Below are positions 34,227-43,390 of a DNA stretch of 64,000 nt, in pieces (position 1 is the stretch's first letter; each line of letters starts with the position of its first letter). The DNA comes from Bacillota bacterium. GTDB taxonomy: Bacteria; Bacillota; Clostridia; Acetivibrionales; JANLFN01. The position numbers and the translations under genes were made by a program. Location of the stretch: NCBI GenBank assembly GCA_023397675.1, contig JAEWTV010000056.1, forward strand, positions 20,693 to 84,692. Direction: 5' to 3'. The notes under the pieces were generated by a model, which did not search any database, had not been told where the DNA came from, and worked only from the letters and a program-made list of their open reading frames with translations.

Positions 34227-34808
34227 CTATACAATATTATAATAAGTTTCGAGCAGCTTAACACCATCCTGGCTCTTAAATATAAAATTCAGTCTGCCCT
34301 TTATAGGAAATGATGATCTGCTTATTCGCACCATATCTCTGGGCTGGTAAACAGTACCGTTTTCATCCCAGATACTCAATTCAGCTGCCGCAGGGCTGTT
34401 TAGACTGACTCTGACCTCTACAACATTTCCTCTTTGTGCGATACCGGTAACTTTAACCCGATAGTTGGGAGAATAAACCTTACCCATAGAGCAATCCAAT
34501 ATAATATAATCATTGAAATCATTTTTCTTATACAGGGACAAATAGGGCTCGTCTTTACTGTTCATATTACCAAGCATTGTTCTGTTTAATATGGCTCTGA
34601 ATTTGACTTCCGGACTTGTTTCATTTTTTTGCCAGGCATCCAGAGAGGTTTCCCTTGGAACAGTTACATAATTCTTTTGATATTGTGAATACCATTCAAA
34701 ATTTATGTTGTAAACCTGGTTTATGGCAGCAAGAGAGTATGCAGATGTTGCAGCCAGAACCACTGTCATTACCAATACAAGGATATGGGATTTTTTCATC
34801 TTTGTCAT
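34227..34808 (-). CDS. secreted protein of unknown function
   Basis: 193 residues with an N-terminal signal segment (residues about 6-28, ILVLVMTVVLAATSAYSLA). The mature part is a beta-rich domain with no cysteine set or enzyme motif; it contains SLYKKNDFNDYIILD and a Pro/Asn-rich end. GGTGG precedes the ATG. A lone gene between two other secreted or small protein genes. No family recognised. Confidence 0.65.
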   Translation of the reverse strand: MTKMKKSHILVLVMTVVLAATSAYSLAAINQVYNINFEWYSQYQKNYVTVPRETSLDAWQKNETSPEVKFRAILNRTMLGNMNSKDEPYLSLYKKNDFNDYIILDCSMGKVYSPNYRVKVTGIAQRGNVVEVRVSLNSPAAAELSIWDENGTVYQPRDMVRISRSSFPIKGRLNFIFKSQDGVKLLETYYNIV

Positions 34809-35009
34809 TTAAACCACCAGCCCCGATTATTTATGGGGTTAATTCATTTTACTGCAATATTATACCATAAGTTTGTCCAAAGTATAACAGCTGTAAATTA
34901 AGTCAAATATTCAATTCAAGCATATAGAAGGGTAAACAAAAATAGAGGTAGGGTGAAGAACAGATTTTCACAATTTACCAGCGGGAAAGCTAGCTAATTA
35001 CGAAGTGTA

Positions 35010-35315
35010 TCAGTACGCTGTTTCGACCTTCTCTTCATAGAATAAATCGAATACACCTTTTATAATGTCATTGTGATTTTCATTTGTAACAAGGTGAATA
35101 TCACCTTTATCAATCTGTATGTACATTGAGATCTGGTACTTATCATTGTTGTCCATAACAGCACTTATTATGTCTACACAATCCAAAGGATTTCGATATA
35201 TGTATATCCATTGATCTACATCTTCGTCCATTGAAATATTTTTTTGATAGTACCTTTCAAGGAACTTTTTAATCTCACCTGGTTTCTTGGACCATAAGTT
35301 AACTGATACATCCAT
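35010..35315 (-). CDS. hypothetical protein, 101 residues
   Basis: From ATG 35315 (MDVSVNLWSKKPGEI), with GGAGG eleven bases upstream; reading from 35360 includes that site. A soluble acidic protein containing KNISMDEDVDQWIYIYRN and an end FDLFYEEKVETAY. No recognised domain, no signal. It lies between a secreted protein gene and the divergent Gln-rich lipoprotein gene. Confidence 0.6.
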   Translation of the reverse strand: MDVSVNLWSKKPGEIKKFLERYYQKNISMDEDVDQWIYIYRNPLDCVDIISAVMDNNDKYQISMYIQIDKGDIHLVTNENHNDIIKGVFDLFYEEKVETAY

Positions 35316-35546
35316 TTTAGAATATTCCTCCTGTTGATAGCGTTTTGAGCAGCAAAACAAAAGTCCTCTGTTTACATAATAACATTCAACATCAAGGTGC
35401 TAATTCCTTTATGTAATTTCTTCTATATAGGATGAGTAATAAAACAAGTATTTTCTTCATTCTTTGCGAAATACTAAATAAGACAAATTTTAATCAATTT
35501 CAAATATAGGCGGATTGGGGGAAGGCAGTAAAATCTGCTATCTGTT

Positions 35547-36572
35547 ATGATAAACAAAAAGAATGCGGCGTTTATAGCTTCAATATTTTTAACATGCAGT
35601 GTTATACTAAGCGGCTGTGGCGGTTCCGCACCCAAGCAATCGCAAATGCAAACACAGCAGGATACATCAGCAAAAACCATGGAACAGCTTTCGGGAATAG
35701 AAAACAATATTGAAAAAATAATTAAAAAAATGAATGGCCCGGCTGTTGAGACTGAAGAAAAACAAGGCGGAGGTTCGCAGCAAGGTCAAGGCCAGAGCCA
35801 ACAACAAAGTACCCAACAGCAAAGCACTCAGCAGCAAAGCACCCAGCAGCAAAGTTCACAGGGAGGTGGCAGTCAGGGTGTCCAGGGCAGCGGTCCATCA
35901 GGAGGACAAGGCGGCGGTCAGTCAGGTGGACAAGGTGGTGGGCAGAGTGGAGGCCAGGGTAATCAAGGCGGACAACAGGCACCTGCAAAGCCTCAGGAAA
36001 CTAAAGCACAGGATCCTTGGCAGGAAATTCTCGGAACTATAAACAGTATGCACTATGAATGGAATGGATACACGCCGGAAGCTATCAAGCAGGGAGCTAG
36101 CAAAACTCTTTTAGATGGCTTTGAAACTGCATTAAACGATCTTACCCTTGCAGTAATGAATAAGAGCAGAGACAACACTATTATGACAGCTAACCGTCTT
36201 TACTCTTATATACCTGATTTGTATGCGCTTAATAAATCCTCAGTTTCCCCTGAAATAAAGAGGATAAGGTATTATATAAGAGATTCAATTTTAAATTCGC
36301 TTGCTGATAACTTTACTCAGGCAGAAACCGACATCAATAATATGAAATCTTCGTGGTCAATGCTTAAAATTTCTCTACCAAAAGAAATGCAGGACACTGG
36401 AGGCAAATTGGATTTTTCAATGTATGAGCTGGAAAAAGTCGTAAAAGAAAGAAACAAAGCGTTGGTAGACATTAAAGGACGTGTTGCTCTCTCTAATATC
36501 AGTGCACTTGAGAAAGCAATGAAAAAGAGTCAGCAGCAACAGCAGCAACAGCAAAAAAGTTCAAAAAAATAA
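35547..36572 (+). CDS. lipoprotein with Gln/Ser/Gly-rich low-complexity region
   Basis: 341 residues. Signal with lipobox LSGC at residues 1-24. After a short acidic stretch, residues about 75-150 are low complexity: repeated QQQST units, then GGGQSGGQG units. Residues 155-320 are a compact helical domain (MHYEWNGYTPEAIKQGASK onward) that looks globular. The chain ends in a run of eight Gln and KSSKK. The ribosome site is weak. The low-complexity segment probably acts as a flexible spacer from membrane to domain. No enzyme motif found; function unknown. Confidence 0.75.
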   Translation: MINKKNAAFIASIFLTCSVILSGCGGSAPKQSQMQTQQDTSAKTMEQLSGIENNIEKIIKKMNGPAVETEEKQGGGSQQGQGQSQQQSTQQQSTQQQSTQQQSSQGGGSQGVQGSGPSGGQGGGQSGGQGGGQSGGQGNQGGQQAPAKPQETKAQDPWQEILGTINSMHYEWNGYTPEAIKQGASKTLLDGFETALNDLTLAVMNKSRDNTIMTANRLYSYIPDLYALNKSSVSPEIKRIRYYIRDSILNSLADNFTQAETDINNMKSSWSMLKISLPKEMQDTGGKLDFSMYELEKVVKERNKALVDIKGRVALSNISALEKAMKKSQQQQQQQQKSSKK

Positions 36573-36609
36573 GAGGTGGCTGGATTGGATTAAAGATGTT
36601 CGCCTTCCA

Positions 36610-36735
36610 CCATGGGTTAAAACCCATGGCTGCTACAAACCAAGTCGGTTACACCGACTATAAATTTCAATAATGTATTAAAAATAGTCCCTGTAAGGGA
36701 CTTGTCTTTAACAGCCGTGGGTTTTAACCCACGGC
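36610..36735. repeat. palindromic element with four hairpins (IS200/REP-like ends)
   Basis: Hairpins: CCATGGGTT/AACCCATGG (36610-36629), AGTCGGT/ACCGACT (36643-36659), AGTCCCT/AGGGACT (36686-36702) and GCCGTGGGTT/AACCCACGGC (36714-36735). The first and last are near copies of each other. This plan is typical of the ends of IS200/IS605 or of REP-type elements moved by Y1 transposases. There is no transposase in or near it. The last hairpin is 13 bases from the folD stop and may also end that transcript. Confidence 0.65.
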
Positions 36736-36748
36736 TTATTTATCAACC

Positions 36749-37597
36749 TCAAGAAATACTTCGTGCAGCTCTGATTACATGATTGGCCAATACCGAAGTG
36801 GTAACAGTTCCTACACCCCCCGGAACGGGTGTTATTGAACCTGCTTTTTCGGATACCTCTTCAAAGCTTACATCCCCGCAAAGGTTACCCGCTTCGTCTA
36901 CATTTATGCCGACATCTATAACAACAGTGTTTTCGGATATGAAACTGCTGTCTACCATTTTTGCTTTTCCTGCGGCTGCTATAACAATTTCAGCATTGCT
37001 GCAGGTGGCTTCAAGTTCTTTCGTCCTGGTGTGGCATATTGTGACAGTCGCGTTTCTTTTTAACAAAAGCATGGAAAGAGGTTTTCCTACAACCAGACTT
37101 CTGCCTATAACAGCTATTCTGCTTCCTTCTATAGGAATTTTGTAATAATCAAGTACTTCAATAACCGCTTCGGGTGTACACGGAGCAAACCCTTCAGGAT
37201 CTCCTGCGAAAACTCTTGAAAGGTTTACCGGGTTAAGACAGTCAACATCCTTCTGCGGACTTACCATATTCACTATGGAATTTTCGTCAAGGTGCTTTGG
37301 CAGCGGTCTGAAAAGTAGTATACCATGTACCGATGTGTCGTTGTTAAGTTTTTGTATTACTTCGGCAAGCTCCTGCTGGCTTATTGTTTCACTCAGCTCA
37401 TTTACCTTGCAGATTATTCCTACTCCCTCACACCGTTTAATTGCTCCTCTTTCGTAAGATATATCATCAGGCCTTTTTCCTACCCTTACTATTGCGAGGC
37501 ATGGATTAATACCCTTTGCTTTAAGTTCTTCTGTTTCCTTTATCATCTTTTCCTTCATTGAATTAACTACGTCTATTCCTTTTAATAATGAACCCAT
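36749..37597 (-). CDS. folD: methylenetetrahydrofolate dehydrogenase (FolD), cyclohydrolase residues altered
   Basis: Interconverts methylene-THF and methenyl-THF. 282 residues, with the family frame RVGKRPDDISYERGAIKRC near residue 38-55, the C-terminal nucleotide-binding GRSLVVGKP and PGGVGTVTTSVLANH. Aligned to bifunctional FolD, the cyclohydrolase lysine (YxxxK; K56 in human) is Ala 52, and the Gln of VQLPLP (Q100 in human) is Phe 96 (LLFRPLP). The Asp in KDVDC is kept. Those two residues are needed for cyclohydrolase in studied enzymes, so this one is probably dehydrogenase only. The neighbouring FchA would supply the missing step. Last gene of fhs-fchA-folD. Confidence 0.92.
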   Translation of the reverse strand: MGSLLKGIDVVNSMKEKMIKETEELKAKGINPCLAIVRVGKRPDDISYERGAIKRCEGVGIICKVNELSETISQQELAEVIQKLNNDTSVHGILLFRPLPKHLDENSIVNMVSPQKDVDCLNPVNLSRVFAGDPEGFAPCTPEAVIEVLDYYKIPIEGSRIAVIGRSLVVGKPLSMLLLKRNATVTICHTRTKELEATCSNAEIVIAAAGKAKMVDSSFISENTVVIDVGINVDEAGNLCGDVSFEEVSEKAGSITPVPGGVGTVTTSVLANHVIRAARSIS

Positions 37598-37643
37598 TTT
37601 TCACTCTCCACAAAATTAAATATCAACACTCCAGTTCAATCTC

Positions 37644-38273
37644 TTACCCTTTTATACCTGCTTCAACAGCCTTATAAACCTCATCTGCAGCTTTTGAGCC
37701 TTTTTCCAGCAGCATTTCGGTTTCATGATTTATTCTTTCTGCATATTCCCTGTCCTTCATCAATTTTGTATTAATATACACATTAAGGCTTGCACCCATG
37801 AGAGCTGATTTACAGAACAGAACACCTACGCCCACATCGCTTATTGCAATCCTTGTTCCCTTAATTGATAATTCCTGATGAAGTGCTATAGCCTCCAATG
37901 CTTTGCGCATTATTTCAAGCGGAACACTGCAGGCATTCTTTAAAGCGTTTTCCATTATTTTTTCTCTTTCCCTGATTTCTTCCTCTGTATTTTTAGGAAG
38001 TCCATAAGCCTTTGAAAGAGGTTCAAAAACCTCAGCATCTTTTTCCACTAATTCCATCAATTCTTTTTGCAGCACTTCAGCTTTTGAAAGTATCTGCTTT
38101 ATATCTTCCTGAACATCTGCATATTTTTTCTTGCCCAATGTAAGATTGCCCACCATACTGCCCAAAGCCATTCCCAAAGAACCTACCAGTGCCGAAGCAC
38201 CTCCGCCGCCGGGTACAGGTGCGGCAGATGAAAGAACCTCTATGAAATCCTTACAGCTTTTATCAGTCATCAT
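37644..38273 (-). CDS. fchA: methenyltetrahydrofolate cyclohydrolase / cyclodeaminase family
   Basis: 209 residues, all helical, of the FTCD_C family. Signature: PVPGGGGASALVGSLGMALGSMVGNLTLG near the N-terminus and LVEKDAEVFEPL. Family members either deaminate formimino-THF or act as methenyl-THF cyclohydrolase (FchA) in purine- and formate-using clostridia. No hut or purine-degradation gene is nearby; the gene sits between fhs and folD, the standard C1 order, which favours the cyclohydrolase role. GGAGG lies before the ATG. Confidence 0.88.
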   Translation of the reverse strand: MMTDKSCKDFIEVLSSAAPVPGGGGASALVGSLGMALGSMVGNLTLGKKKYADVQEDIKQILSKAEVLQKELMELVEKDAEVFEPLSKAYGLPKNTEEEIREREKIMENALKNACSVPLEIMRKALEAIALHQELSIKGTRIAISDVGVGVLFCKSALMGASLNVYINTKLMKDREYAERINHETEMLLEKGSKAADEVYKAVEAGIKG

Positions 38274-38328
38274 TTATGTTAACCTCCGTGTCCCCTATGT
38301 GCCAAATGAATTGTCCCATCGGGCACAC

Positions 38329-38350
38329 AAAAAGTGTTAAAACACTTTTT
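38329..38350 (-). terminator. hairpin downstream of fhs
   Basis: AAAAAGTGTT (38329-38338) pairs perfectly with AACACTTTTT (38341-38350); on the minus strand it ends in TTTTTG. It lies 107 bases after the fhs stop and before fchA, so it would attenuate rather than block read-through if the genes are one operon. Confidence 0.7.
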
Positions 38351-38456
38351 ATGGGGTTAATGTTATTTTTATTACACCTGCCATTGTTTTGTTTTACAAA
38401 ACAGGCAGATGTGCATTAGCTTTCAGACTATAGTCTTTCAAGCTAGTATTCCTCTG

Positions 38457-40136
38457 TTAAAATAATCCAGATATTTTACCGGTTGAATCCACATCAATTT
38501 TTTCTGCTGCCGGAATCTTAGGAAGCCCCGGCATTGTCATTATTTCTCCGGTCAAAACAACAATAAAACCTGCACCCGCCGAAAGTTTGACATTTCTTAC
38601 TGTAACCCTGAAGCCTTTAGGCCAGCCGAGTTTCTTAGGGTCATCCGAAAATGAATACTGTGTCTTTGCCATACACACCGGAAAGTTACCATACCCGAAT
38701 TCAGTGAGCCTGTCTATTTCCTTTGCGGCTGCAGGGGTAAAATCCACTCCGTCACTTCCATATATTTCACGGGCTACTGCTTCTATTTTCTCCTTTATAG
38801 ACATATCGTCACTGTAAATAAATCTGAAGTTGTTTTTCCCTTCCTTTGTAAGTCTTACAACTTCATTTGCGAGATCAATTCCGCCTTCTCCGCCTCTGCC
38901 CCATACTTCTGAAAGCGCAGCATTTGCTCCATACTGTCTGCATTTTTCTTCAACCAGCTTAAGTTCAGCCTCGGTATCAGTTGGGAAACGGTTAATAGCA
39001 ACAACAGCAGGCAGCCCGAATTTAACAGTGATGTTTTCTATATGCTTTAGAAGGTTGGGAATGCCTTTTTCAAGAGCATCCAGATTCTCTGCCGATAACT
39101 CATTTTTAGGTATTCCACCATGGAGCTTAAGTGCCCTTACGGTAGCTACAATTACTACCGCAGAAGGCTTTAGCCCGGCCATCCTGCACTTAATATCAAG
39201 GAATTTTTCCGCACCAAGGTCAGCTCCGAAACCGGCTTCGGTAACTACATAATCTCCAAGTTTAAGTGCCATCTTGGTTGCCATTATGCTGTTACAGCCG
39301 TGTGCAATGTTTGCGAAAGGTCCTCCGTGTATGAAAGCAGGTGTATGTTCTAGTGTCTGGACAAGGTTTGGCTTAAGGGCATCCTTCAAAAGTGCCGCCA
39401 TTGCACCTTCAGCCTTAAGCTGCCCTGCAGTTACAGGTTTATCATCCCTTGTATAACCTACAACTATATTTTTTAGCTTTTCCTTCAAATCATTAAGATC
39501 TCTTGAAAGGCAAAGAATTGCCATTACTTCGGACGCAACAGTTATGTCAAAACCATCCTCACGCGGAAAACCGTTTGTTTTTCCATTGAGTCCGTCCACA
39601 ATAAATCTCAGTTGCCTGTCATTCATATCTACACAACGTTTCCAGGTAATTCTGCGTGAATCAATATTGAGGGCATTTCCCTGGTATATATGGTTATCAA
39701 GCATTGCAGCCAGAAGGTTGTTTGCTGCTCCTATGGCATGCATGTCACCGGTAAAATGCAGGTTAATATCCTCCATCGGAACAACCTGTGCATATCCGCC
39801 GCCTGCAGCGCCGCCTTTAACGCCGAAAACAGGTCCCAGCGAGGGCTCCCTGAGAGCAAGTACAACTTTTTTGCCTATTTTCCTGAGTGCATCGGCAAGT
39901 CCGACCGATGTTGTTGTTTTGCCTTCACCTGCGGGAGTAGGGGTTATTGCTGTAACCAAAATAAGCTTGCCATCTTGTCTGTTTTTTATTTTTTCATAAA
40001 GATTGTAATTTACCTTCGCTTTATACTTCCCGTATAGCTCCAGGTCATCTTCGTCAATTTCAAGAGCTTTTGCAATGTCGTTAATGGGACGCATTTCCGT
40101 TTCCTGTGCTATTTCAATATCACTTTTGTATTCCAT
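38457..40136 (-). CDS. fhs: formate-tetrahydrofolate ligase
   Basis: ATP-dependent formation of 10-formyl-THF from formate, the entry to the methyl branch of C1 metabolism. 559 residues, complete. The P-loop TPAGEGKTTTSVGLADAL is near residue 65, followed by LREPSLGPVFGVKGGAAGGGYAQV. GGGGGAAA lies before the ATG. Followed by fchA and folD on the same strand. No THF riboswitch is apparent in the 252-base upstream gap. Confidence 0.97.
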   Translation of the reverse strand: MEYKSDIEIAQETEMRPINDIAKALEIDEDDLELYGKYKAKVNYNLYEKIKNRQDGKLILVTAITPTPAGEGKTTTSVGLADALRKIGKKVVLALREPSLGPVFGVKGGAAGGGYAQVVPMEDINLHFTGDMHAIGAANNLLAAMLDNHIYQGNALNIDSRRITWKRCVDMNDRQLRFIVDGLNGKTNGFPREDGFDITVASEVMAILCLSRDLNDLKEKLKNIVVGYTRDDKPVTAGQLKAEGAMAALLKDALKPNLVQTLEHTPAFIHGGPFANIAHGCNSIMATKMALKLGDYVVTEAGFGADLGAEKFLDIKCRMAGLKPSAVVIVATVRALKLHGGIPKNELSAENLDALEKGIPNLLKHIENITVKFGLPAVVAINRFPTDTEAELKLVEEKCRQYGANAALSEVWGRGGEGGIDLANEVVRLTKEGKNNFRFIYSDDMSIKEKIEAVAREIYGSDGVDFTPAAAKEIDRLTEFGYGNFPVCMAKTQYSFSDDPKKLGWPKGFRVTVRNVKLSAGAGFIVVLTGEIMTMPGLPKIPAAEKIDVDSTGKISGLF

Positions 40137-40388
40137 GGATTTCCCCCTCGTTTCGATTTATGTATAAAGTTAGAGCATTTATTGACCATGTAAAGAAATA
40201 GTTACATTTAATAGCTTAATTCAACATATTTGCATAAATAATTATATACTAATGAAACAATAATTGAAAAGGGTAGAGAAAATGAAAACATTGAAATATT
40301 AAATAGATATTTAAAACTTTCTGCAACTCATATATAATTTATAATTATGTATAAAAGTACCAAGTTTTAATTTATGGAGGAAACTTAA

Positions 40389-41189
40389 ATGATTATTATA
40401 GGAGAAAAGATAAACAGTACGTTGAAATCGGTAAAACCGGCTATAGAGAATTACGATGCAGCCTTTATTCAGGAGCTTGCAAAAAAACAGATTGATGCCG
40501 GTGCAAATTATATAGATGTAAATTCAGGCATGTTTTACAATGATGAGCCTGAAAGGCTTGAATGGCTTGTCAAAACCGTTCAGGAAACTGCCGAAACACC
40601 TTTTTCCATTGATTCCCCAAACCCCAAAGCCCTTGAGAAAGCCTTACAGGCCAATAAAAACGGAAAACCCATTATCAATTCTATAACTGATGAAAAAGAC
40701 AGATACAACCCTATTCTTCCGCTTATTCTCGAACACAAGGCACGTGTTATAGCACTTTGCATGGATGACCAGGGAATGCCTGAAACGGTAGAAGACAGGT
40801 TTAAGATTGCTGCCAGACTTATAGACAAGCTTACCAAAAGTGGTATGCAAATTGATGATATTTTTATTGATCCAATGGTGCGTCCTGTAGGAACAGGTTC
40901 CCATTATGGAAAGGTTGCAATAGAAACCATCCGCAAGGTAAAGACTGAATTCCCTGAAGTGCATATTGCATGTGGACTTAGCAACATATCCTTTGGTATA
41001 CCCGTAAGGAAGCTGATGAACCAGTCCTTCCTTGTTGCAGCTATGACAGCTGGAATGGATGGAGCTATACTTGATCCTCTTGATAAAAAGCTGATGTCCT
41101 TCCTTTATGCAACCGAAACACTGCTTGGACTTGATGATTACTGCATGAATTATATGATGAAATTCAGAGAAGGCGTTCTTGAAGTATGA
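40389..41189 (+). CDS. methyltetrahydrofolate:corrinoid methyltransferase
   Basis: 266 residues of the pterin-binding TIM-barrel family (AcsE/MtgA-like). IGEKINSTLKSV opens it, DAGANYIDVNSG lies early and CGLSNISFGIP late, all in the pterin and methyl-transfer positions. It moves a methyl group from methyl-THF to a corrinoid protein; the protein encoded at 43391 is the obvious partner. TGGAGG lies before the ATG. The stop overlaps the next gene start in ATGA, so translation is coupled to tmcAL. Divergent from fhs. Acceptor downstream unknown. Confidence 0.9.
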   Translation: MIIIGEKINSTLKSVKPAIENYDAAFIQELAKKQIDAGANYIDVNSGMFYNDEPERLEWLVKTVQETAETPFSIDSPNPKALEKALQANKNGKPIINSITDEKDRYNPILPLILEHKARVIALCMDDQGMPETVEDRFKIAARLIDKLTKSGMQIDDIFIDPMVRPVGTGSHYGKVAIETIRKVKTEFPEVHIACGLSNISFGIPVRKLMNQSFLVAAMTAGMDGAILDPLDKKLMSFLYATETLLGLDDYCMNYMMKFREGVLEV

Positions 41190-42445
41190 GAACAACAGGG
41201 TTAGTTGTCGAATACAATCCATTCCACAACGGTCATCTGTACCATATTCAGCAGGCCAGAAAGGTTTGCAACTCTGACTGCATCGTATGTGTAATGAGTG
41301 GAAACTTTATTCAAAGAGGCGAACCTGCAATAATAAACAAATGGGCACGTGCAAAAGCCGCTTTATTAAACGGAGCGGATCTTGTAATCGAACTTCCTGT
41401 TGTTTATGCAATGGCAAGTGCAGAATACTTTTCCTACGGGGCTGTTAAAATACTTGACAGTCTCGGACTGGTTGACAGTATCTGCTTTGGCAGCGAAAGC
41501 GGCAGTGTCGGAGAGCTTGATATAATTGCAGAGGTACTTGCAAATGAGCCTGAAAAATATCAGCAGCTATTAAAAGCAGAGCTTGCCAAGGGCCTTTCAT
41601 ACCCTGCTGCAAGGCAGGCGGCCCTTGGAGCTTTTCTCGAACCGGAATATGATTCTGAAAAGTATAATCCACAAACTATAAGTTCAGCTAACAACATTCT
41701 TGGAATCGAATATCTGAAAGCCTTAAAAAGAATTAAAAGCGATATTACTCCTTTCACAATTAAACGAGAGGGTAATTCTTACAACAGTGAACTCCTTACA
41801 GAAACCTTTTCAAGTGCAACATCAATAAGAAAAACAATATCGGAAAAAGGGTTAGCAAGTTTTGAGCAAACACTTAAAAGCGTTATGCCTCAGTCAAGCC
41901 TTAATATACTCATAGATGAAATAAATAATGGAAGAGGCCCAGTATTTCAATCTAATTTTGAAACAATAATAATAAACGAAATCCGCAGAATGACAGTTGA
42001 ACAGCTTTATCAATACCCTTATTTGGGCGAAGGGCTTGAAAACAGACTCAAGAGCTGTGCTGACAGCTGCGGTACCCTTGAAGAGCTTATAGATTGTACA
42101 AGTACCAAAAGATATACCAGAACACGCATAAGCAGATGCCTTTTCAGTATTCTTAATGGTATTTACAACTCAGATATTGAAACCTTTGTAAGGGATAAAG
42201 GACCTCAGTATATAAGAATTTTGGGGTTCAATTCTACAGGCAGGGAACTGCTTAAAGAAATAAAACAATCAGCCCAACTGCCCTTAGTAACCAAGGCAGC
42301 AGACTATAAAAACTCGGAAAACTCGTATATACGCCGCTTACTTGAACTTGAAGCAAGGTCAACCGACATATATGTTCTAGGATACAGCAGTAGTGAACAA
42401 CGCAGTGCAGGCCAGGAATTTACCCAAAATGTAGTAATAGTATAA
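41186..42445 (+). CDS. tmcAL: tRNA(Met) cytidine acetate ligase
   Basis: Makes N4-acetylcytidine at the wobble base of elongator tRNA-Met, using acetate and ATP. 419 residues. N-terminal nucleotidyltransferase motif EYNPFHNGHLYHI (HxGH) is followed by MSGNFIQRGEPAI and INKWARAKAALLNGADLVIELP. Overlaps the methyltransferase stop by four bases and has no separate promoter visible. Formerly annotated as YlbM-type nucleotidyltransferase. Confidence 0.93.
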   Translation: MRTTGLVVEYNPFHNGHLYHIQQARKVCNSDCIVCVMSGNFIQRGEPAIINKWARAKAALLNGADLVIELPVVYAMASAEYFSYGAVKILDSLGLVDSICFGSESGSVGELDIIAEVLANEPEKYQQLLKAELAKGLSYPAARQAALGAFLEPEYDSEKYNPQTISSANNILGIEYLKALKRIKSDITPFTIKREGNSYNSELLTETFSSATSIRKTISEKGLASFEQTLKSVMPQSSLNILIDEINNGRGPVFQSNFETIIINEIRRMTVEQLYQYPYLGEGLENRLKSCADSCGTLEELIDCTSTKRYTRTRISRCLFSILNGIYNSDIETFVRDKGPQYIRILGFNSTGRELLKEIKQSAQLPLVTKAADYKNSENSYIRRLLELEARSTDIYVLGYSSSEQRSAGQEFTQNVVIV

Positions 42446-42459
42446 AATCAATTCAAATT

Positions 42460-43167
42460 TCAGGTCTTATCCTTATGGATAATATTGTGAAGCTTCGAAA
42501 TAATTTTGTTCCTGAAAACTACTCCCAATACAAACAATATAATTGCTACTCCGGATATAATCCCTACAACAAGGTAGTCCCGGGTCTGAATGCTTGTTCC
42601 GATATATGAAGATGCTATGAGTGCCGGAAGTCTGGCTATTGTTATGATTATAAAAAACCTTAATGCCTTTATGGGTGTTAGCCCGGCAATATAAGTCAAG
42701 GCATCCTTAGGAATACCAGGAATCAAAAACAGCAGAAATATTGCTATTTCGGACTTTTCACTATTTATAAGGAAATTGAATTTCTCTATACTTTTTTGAG
42801 GTACAAATCTTTTGACCAGAGGATAACCGATTAATCTCACTATAAAAAATACAATTACAGTTCCGAGAAGTATTCCGATTATTGAATAAAGGCTTCCAAG
42901 TATGGTTCCAAATACATACCCTCCAGCAATTTGTATTACTTCCCCTGGAATTACGGCTATTACAACCTGAATTATCTGAAAAGCAATAAAAACGAATACA
43001 CTTTTATATCCATATGAATTTAACAAGTCTTTAAACTTATCAGGGTCTTTTAATAGTTTAGTGATATCCGGTGCGAACTTAATTGTTGCAAAAGCGAGAA
43101 GTCCAATAAATAATGCAGCTATTGAAATATTAATAAGGGTTTTAAGCCTTTTCTGGTCAATCCTCAT
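42460..43167 (-). CDS. TVP38/TMEM64-family membrane protein
   Basis: 235 residues with about five or six hydrophobic helices. The VTT (DedA-like) core contains AVIPGEVIQIAGGYVFG and FLIPGIPKDALTYIAGL, the paired G-rich re-entrant motifs of the family. Such proteins are linked to lipid scrambling or transport. Convergent with tmcAL and divergent from the corrinoid gene. Role here not defined by context. Confidence 0.88.
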   Translation of the reverse strand: MRIDQKRLKTLINISIAALFIGLLAFATIKFAPDITKLLKDPDKFKDLLNSYGYKSVFVFIAFQIIQVVIAVIPGEVIQIAGGYVFGTILGSLYSIIGILLGTVIVFFIVRLIGYPLVKRFVPQKSIEKFNFLINSEKSEIAIFLLFLIPGIPKDALTYIAGLTPIKALRFFIIITIARLPALIASSYIGTSIQTRDYLVVGIISGVAIILFVLGVVFRNKIISKLHNIIHKDKT

Positions 43168-43390
43168 AAATTCTCCTGTTATTATTATTATCTTTCAATC
43201 ATTGTTTATTATAACTTATTTAGCGATTATTTGGAAATATATAAGTCGAATTAAAATGCAAGGTTGTATTTTCAGTCTTCAATATAGTATAATAAGAAAG
43301 GTCTGCAGACTTTTATACAACTTTTGTAAACTTAACGACTGCCGGCATAAAGGCTTTATTGGTCATACAAGGCTTAAGGAGGATTTTTAC

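Noticed and set aside
35722..36042. Frames on both strands in the Gln-rich region
   Set aside because: Low-complexity triplet repeats of the lipoprotein leave all frames open; no start signals.
40137..40388. THF riboswitch between fhs and the methyltransferase gene
   Set aside because: The sequence is AT-rich and lacks the conserved pairs and junction of either THF class.
43061..43390. N-terminal extension of the corrinoid protein
   Set aside because: It overlaps the divergent TVP38 gene, carries no start signal, and a GTG with AAGGAGG starts the conserved domain at 43391.
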